Source of the DNA: Pannonibacter anstelovis
Lineage (GTDB): Bacteria; Pseudomonadota; Alphaproteobacteria; Rhizobiales; Stappiaceae
DNA length: 64,000 nucleotides
Reading direction: 5' to 3'
NCBI RefSeq assembly: GCF_036881715.1
Contig: NZ_JBAKBF010000002.1
Span: forward strand, 1-64,000
This document shows positions 60,201-64,000 of the stretch, in pieces (position 1 is the first letter of the stretch; the number at the start of each line of letters is the position of its first letter). A program made the position numbers and the translations under genes. Under the pieces are notes generated by a model. That model was given only the letters and a program-made list of their open reading frames with translations, was not told where the DNA came from and did no database searches.

Positions 60201-60398
60201 GATGGTTCCATGCCTTCCTCCGGTGATATCCGGATCCTGCCAAGAAAACGCCTTCAGTTTCCCTTACAGGTTTGTTTAAAGTCGTGCCCGTGCTTCGCAT
60301 GCTGACATAGGCAGGCTATGGAATGCGGGCAAGGACTGGACGGCCAAACCTTTGGATGCCAGAGACAACGGGCACCCGCCGATAGACCGGAGTTGAGA

Positions 60399-60656
60399 AT
60401 GAAGCGTGTACGTGCAGGTTTGATCGCCCTTGGCATGATGGGTCTTGTGAGCACGGCAGCTATGGCTGACGAGGCGACCGGCGAGATTGCGCAGGTGAAT
60501 GTGGATACCGCCACCATCACCATGACCGACGGGACGACCTACACCTTCCCGGTGGATTTCTTCGTCGATGACATCAAGCCGGGCCAGAAGGTGCGCGTCT
60601 TCTATGACGTTGAAGGCGGACAGCGGAAGCTCTACGACCTGCAGATCGAAGGCTGA
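60399..60656 (+). CDS. DUF1344-family small periplasmic protein
   Basis: An 85-residue protein with a signal peptide (about 1-23, ending TAAMA) and a small beta-rich domain (TGEIAQVNVDTATITMTDG, then YTFPVDFFVDDIKPGQKVRV). This matches DUF1344, frequent in Hyphomicrobiales, whose role is unknown. GGAG lies 6 bases before the ATG at 60399; upstream in-frame codons lack a leader. It converges on the phosphatase gene. Confidence 0.85.
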   Translation: MKRVRAGLIALGMMGLVSTAAMADEATGEIAQVNVDTATITMTDGTTYTFPVDFFVDDIKPGQKVRVFYDVEGGQRKLYDLQIEG

Positions 60657-60666
60657 GGGCAGTCCC

Positions 60667-61305
60667 TCAGATCAGGCTGAGCTTTCCATCTTTCCACAGA
60701 TAGACAACATCCTGAGGCACATCGAGCCTCGGGATCTCTGCAGGGGCAATGTCCTCCAGCAGGCCGCGCAGCACGCGGATCACGCCGCCATGAATGACAG
60801 AGACTGACGGCTCCGTCTGTTCCGCCAGCCATCCGCTGATTCGCTGTGACAGCATGGCATAGCTTTCGCCCTTTGGCGGCACGAAGCCCCACTTGTCTGA
60901 CCGGCGCTGCGCAACAAGCGCGGGGTCGCTCGCCGCGAGTTCTTCAAGGGTGCGACCTTCCCAGTCTCCGAAGGTGATTTCCTTGACGCGGGGCTCCAGC
61001 TCGTAGCCTCCGGCGGGCAGGCCCATGGCCTCGCGCATCAGATCCATGGTCTCGCGGGTGCGGCCGAGGGGCGAGGCAATGAAGCGCAGCCCCGCCGGAT
61101 CAATGCCCTCATGCGACAGGAACGAGGCCAGCGCCTGGCCGTTGCGGCGTGCCTGACCACGGCCTGTATCATTGAGCGGAATGTCTTTTTGCCCCTGCAT
61201 CCGGCCTTCCGCGTTCCAGTCGGTCTGGCCGTGACGGATGAAGATGAGCAGTTTGGAAACTTGCAGCTTCATGCGGAGCGTTCCGGTCTCGGTGAGGTCG
61301 GCCAT
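60667..61305 (-). CDS. Histidine phosphatase (phosphoglycerate-mutase-like) family protein
   Basis: A 212-residue cytosolic enzyme with the catalytic RHG motif in LIFIRHGQTDWN, followed by MQGQKDIPLNDTGRGQA, SPLGRTRETM and the second histidine in VIHGGVIRV. It resembles GpmB/CobC-type phosphatases, whose substrates vary widely. ATG 61305 is preferred; the frame is open to 61479 but would cross the fabI terminator. A further in-frame ATG (61272) is possible. Confidence 0.85.
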   Translation of the reverse strand: MADLTETGTLRMKLQVSKLLIFIRHGQTDWNAEGRMQGQKDIPLNDTGRGQARRNGQALASFLSHEGIDPAGLRFIASPLGRTRETMDLMREAMGLPAGGYELEPRVKEITFGDWEGRTLEELAASDPALVAQRRSDKWGFVPPKGESYAMLSQRISGWLAEQTEPSVSVIHGGVIRVLRGLLEDIAPAEIPRLDVPQDVVYLWKDGKLSLI

Positions 61306-61440
61306 GAGGTCTCTTTCGGGAAGATACGCAGCGGGCGGGGCACTGGATGCTGCTGTGCGAGAATGCCATGGCTTTGTAAACAAGCCATGTGACCACAGGA
61401 AGCAGGCCCGGTAAATTTTGCGATACTGTACCTTCCGCGC

Positions 61441-61473
61441 ACAAAAGAAAAAGGGCACCCGGTGGGGGTGCCC
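61441..61473 (-). terminator. Terminator of fabI
   Basis: A perfect 8-bp stem GGGCACCC/GGGTGCCC (61453-61460 and 61466-61473, loop GGTGG) is followed on the minus strand by TTTTTCTTTTGT. It lies about 34 bases after the fabI stop, so the downstream phosphatase gene needs its own promoter. Confidence 0.92.
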
Positions 61474-61506
61474 TTTCAATCCTGCTTCAGGTCCCGGGCC
61501 TGAAGA

Positions 61507-62325
61507 TTACTCCTTGACCACCGAAATATCCGGTGCGTCCACGGCCTTCATGCCGACGACGTGGTAGCCGCAGTCGACATGCTGCACTTCGCCGGTGATG
61601 CCACGGCCAAGGTCGGACAGGAGGAACATGGCCGCATCGCCCACTTCCTCGATGGTGACCGTGCGGCGCAGCGGAGCGTTGTACTCGTTCCACTTCAGAA
61701 TGTAGCGGAAGTCGCCGATGCCCGAGGCCGCGAGCGTCTTGATCGGACCGGCGGAAATTGCGTTGACGCGGATGTTCTGCGGGCCGAGGTCAGCCGCCAG
61801 ATACTTGACGCTGGCTTCCAGAGCCGCCTTGGCAACGCCCATGACGTTGTAGTGCGGCATCACCTTTTCAGCGCCGTAATAGGTCAGCGTCAGCACGGAG
61901 CCGCCATCGGTCATCAGCTTCTCGGCGCGCTGGGTGACAGCGGTGAGCGAATAGACCGAAATGTCCATGGTGCGGGCGAAGTTGCCCGGCGTGGTGTCCA
62001 CATAGCGGCCGGTCAGCTCTTCCTTGTCGGAGAAGGCAATGGCGTGGACGAGGAAGTCGAGCTTGCCCCAGGTCTTTTCCAGATGGGCGAACACGTCGTC
62101 AATGCTGGCTGCGTCGGTGACATCGCAATGGCCGGCGACGATGGCGCCCAGCTGTTCGGCAAGCGGCTCGACGCGCTTCTTCAGGGCCTCGCCCTGGTAG
62201 GTGAGGGCGATTTCTGCGCCTGCATCCGAGAGGGCCTTGGCGATACCCCAGGCAATCGACCGGTTGTTGGCAACGCCCATCACGAGGCCGCGCTTGCCTT
62301 TCATCAGTCCGTGCGTTTCCGCCAT
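61507..62325 (-). CDS. fabI: Enoyl-ACP reductase (NADH)
   Basis: A 272-residue enzyme that reduces trans-2-enoyl-ACP in each round of fatty-acid elongation. It is an SDR with the FabI arrangement: GVANNRSIAWGIAK near the N-terminus, VHAIAFSDKEEL, and the Tyr159-x6-Lys166 pair in PHYNVMGVAKAALE. The tail (ITGEVQHVDCGYHVVGM) is typical. It is the usual target of triclosan-type inhibitors. A strong terminator follows. Confidence 0.96.
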   Translation of the reverse strand: MAETHGLMKGKRGLVMGVANNRSIAWGIAKALSDAGAEIALTYQGEALKKRVEPLAEQLGAIVAGHCDVTDAASIDDVFAHLEKTWGKLDFLVHAIAFSDKEELTGRYVDTTPGNFARTMDISVYSLTAVTQRAEKLMTDGGSVLTLTYYGAEKVMPHYNVMGVAKAALEASVKYLAADLGPQNIRVNAISAGPIKTLAASGIGDFRYILKWNEYNAPLRRTVTIEEVGDAAMFLLSDLGRGITGEVQHVDCGYHVVGMKAVDAPDISVVKE

Positions 62326-62517
62326 GTTTTTCTCCAGATGACTTCCTTAACCGTCTGCCCGGCGGGCTGGCTTCCTATGGCACACGCGGTTGTCCGCTTC
62401 AAGTCTGCTGCCGTGCCTGTGGCAAAGCTCCGGCTGGACCGGCGGGCCGCGATATGATAGCGGCGCGCTGTCGTCAGTTTTGCCCCCAGCCGGGGCCGGA
62501 CCTTCAGGGAGCCCGTC

Positions 62518-63930
62518 ATGGCCGATACTGCCCACGCAGCCCGTTTTGCCGAAATCATCGGCGCTGCCAATGTTCTGACCGCAGCCTCAGACAAGGCGCC
62601 CTATCTCGTGGAATGGCGCGACCTCTATCAGGGCGTCACCCCGATGGTGCTGCGCCCCGGCTCCACGGAAGAGGTCAGCGCGGTGCTGCGATATGCTGAC
62701 GAGCAGGGCCTCAAGATCGTGCCGCAAGGCGGCAATACCGGTCTCGTCGGTGGCCAGATCCCGCAGGAATCCGGGGATGAGATCGTCCTTTCGCTCGGCC
62801 GCCTCAACAGGGTGCGCAACGTCGATCCGGAGGGGTTCACCATCACGGTGGAGTCTGGCGTGGTGCTGGAAGCGCTGCAGCGTGAAGCCGACAAGGTGGA
62901 CCGGCTGTTTCCGCTTTCGCTTGGTGCGCAGGGCTCCTGCCAGGTCGGCGGTAACCTTTCGACGAACGCCGGCGGCACTGCAGTGCTTGCCTATGGCAAC
63001 AGCCGCGATCTGGTTCTCGGCCTCGAAGTGGTGATGGCAAACGGGGACATCTGGAACGGCCTGCGCGCGCTGCGCAAGGACAACACCGGTTATGATCTGA
63101 AACAATTATTTATCGGCGCCGAAGGCACTCTGGGGGTCATCACGGCTGCCACCTTGAAGCTTTTCCCCAAGCCGAAGAAGCTGGAAGCCGCCTTCGTTGG
63201 TCTGGCGAGCCCGGAAGATGCGTTGCAGCTCTTTTCGCTCGCCAAGGGGCAGGCCGGACCGATTCTCACTGGCTTTGAGATCATGCCGCGTGTCGGCCTC
63301 GAGTTCTGCCTGCGCCATCTCAATGGCGCCCGCGACCCGCTGTCCGGCAGCCATCCCTGGTATGTGCTGATGGAACTTTCCTCCGGCACGGAAGCCTTCC
63401 CGGTACGCGATCTGCTGGAGTCCATTCTGGGTGAGGCCTTCGAGAAGGGCGTTGTCGAGGATGCGGCCTTTGCCGAGAGCCTGCAGCAGGTGAACGATTT
63501 CTGGCACATCCGCCACGGCATGTCGGAGGTGCAGCGTGCAGAGGGCGGCTCGATCAAGCATGACGTGTCCGTGCCGGTGGCCTCGATCCCGGCTTTCCTC
63601 AACAAGGCGATTGCCGCCGTTGAAGCCATGGTGCCCGGCTGCCGCCCGGTGCCCTTCGGTCATCTGGGTGATGGCAACATCCACTTCAACGTCAGCCAGC
63701 CCATTGGCGCCGACAAGGAAGCCTATATCGCGCGCTGGGACGAGATGAACGAACTGGTCCACGGCATCGTGCACGAGTTCAACGGCTCCATCTCCGCCGA
63801 ACACGGCATCGGCCGCCTGAAGCGCGATCTGATGAAGCAGGTGAAGAGCGAGCTGGAACTCGACCTGATGCAGCGCATCAAAACCGCCTTTGACCCGAAG
63901 AACACCCTCAATCCGGGACGCGTGCTGTAA
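62518..63930 (+). CDS. FAD-linked D-2-hydroxyacid dehydrogenase (D-2-hydroxyglutarate/GlcD type)
   Basis: A 470-residue flavoprotein. The PCMH-type FAD domain has VPQGGNTGLVGGQIPQ and GSCQVGGNLSTNAGG, and the C-terminal domain has the metal/substrate motif PFGHLGDGNIHFN and the signature ISAEHGIGRLK. This architecture belongs to D-2-hydroxyglutarate and D-lactate dehydrogenases and GlcD. The GHLGDGNIHFN form is most often seen in D-2-hydroxyglutarate dehydrogenases, but the substrate is not certain. It is divergent from fabI. Confidence 0.88.
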   Translation: MADTAHAARFAEIIGAANVLTAASDKAPYLVEWRDLYQGVTPMVLRPGSTEEVSAVLRYADEQGLKIVPQGGNTGLVGGQIPQESGDEIVLSLGRLNRVRNVDPEGFTITVESGVVLEALQREADKVDRLFPLSLGAQGSCQVGGNLSTNAGGTAVLAYGNSRDLVLGLEVVMANGDIWNGLRALRKDNTGYDLKQLFIGAEGTLGVITAATLKLFPKPKKLEAAFVGLASPEDALQLFSLAKGQAGPILTGFEIMPRVGLEFCLRHLNGARDPLSGSHPWYVLMELSSGTEAFPVRDLLESILGEAFEKGVVEDAAFAESLQQVNDFWHIRHGMSEVQRAEGGSIKHDVSVPVASIPAFLNKAIAAVEAMVPGCRPVPFGHLGDGNIHFNVSQPIGADKEAYIARWDEMNELVHGIVHEFNGSISAEHGIGRLKRDLMKQVKSELELDLMQRIKTAFDPKNTLNPGRVL

Positions 63931-64000
63931 GGTGAATGAGTGGGGCTGGCCTGTGTTTCGGGACACCGGCCGGCCGCATTCCGGTGGGCCTGTGGTAGGC

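Noticed and set aside
59142..60305. 387-codon open frame antisense to the DUF3095 gene
   Set aside because: Composition typical of mirror frames and no motifs; the DUF3095 frame has coherent cyclase-like features.
1..64000. CRISPR array, prophage or insertion sequence
   Set aside because: No regularly spaced repeats, integrase, transposase or phage structural gene was seen; the only dispersed repeats are the two palindromic elements.

Overview
The window is a high-GC chromosomal segment of an alphaproteobacterium, most likely a member of the Hyphomicrobiales (Rhizobiales) and perhaps Stappiaceae-like. The placement is an inference. It rests on the BA14K, DUF1344 and phasin families, a PleC/DivJ/PdhS-type kinase, a RibB fused to a decayed GTP cyclohydrolase II domain, and a tRNA-His with A73 that shows no extra G-1:C73 pair. 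No phage, insertion sequence, rRNA operon or CRISPR array was seen. About 54 protein genes (one cut off by the left edge), one tRNA and several regulatory RNA or DNA elements can be supported.

Layout. 0-2 kb: the tail of a chemotaxis receptor, two tandem BLUF blue-light sensors and a short-chain dehydrogenase. 2-11.8 kb: cpdB, mrp, two exporters, moaA, a DNA photolyase, a DUF971 protein and an L,D-transpeptidase. 12-15 kb: a blc/att-like gamma-butyrolactone or N-acyl-homoserine lactone catabolic cluster with its IclR regulator and a compound palindromic operator. 15-20.5 kb: class I fumarase, a YceI/cytochrome b561/YceI operon, a guanidine-II riboswitch controlling sugE, and a thiolase. 20.8-29.3 kb: a Cache-domain chemoreceptor, three glycosyltransferases (one of low GC, with a 35-codon ORF in front), a degenerate response regulator/HD-GYP protein, a flavoprotein, a UPF0178 protein and a BA14K protein.

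29.5-39.2 kb is a polyamine block: a putrescine-type aminotransferase, two glutamylpolyamine-synthetase-like genes, a GntR/FCD regulator, and the putrescine ABC importer potFGHI. Promoters on both sides of the regulator carry the same GTGATCAC palindrome between -35 and -10, so one repressor probably controls uptake and catabolism together. 39.4-49.5 kb: a BioF2/GNAT-type protein, 3-oxoacid CoA-transferase, gamma-glutamyltransferase, a GGDEF-EAL protein, and a ferric-iron importer (fbpA, fbpB) lacking an adjacent ATPase gene.

49.8-64 kb: two phasin genes sharing a TGCACTGCACA motif, a 1361-residue PAS histidine kinase with a long Ala/Glu-rich region, tRNA-His, an HTH-RibB fusion, aroC, a DUF3095 cyclase-like protein, a DUF1344 protein, a histidine phosphatase, fabI and an FAD-linked hydroxyacid dehydrogenase.

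No wholly new system is evident. The observations most worth following are the guanidine-II riboswitch, the blc cluster without blcA, the paired GntR operators, the HTH-RibB fusion, the doubly degenerate signalling protein at 25575-26906, and the tandem BLUF pair. All similarities are judged by eye from motifs; no database search was run.
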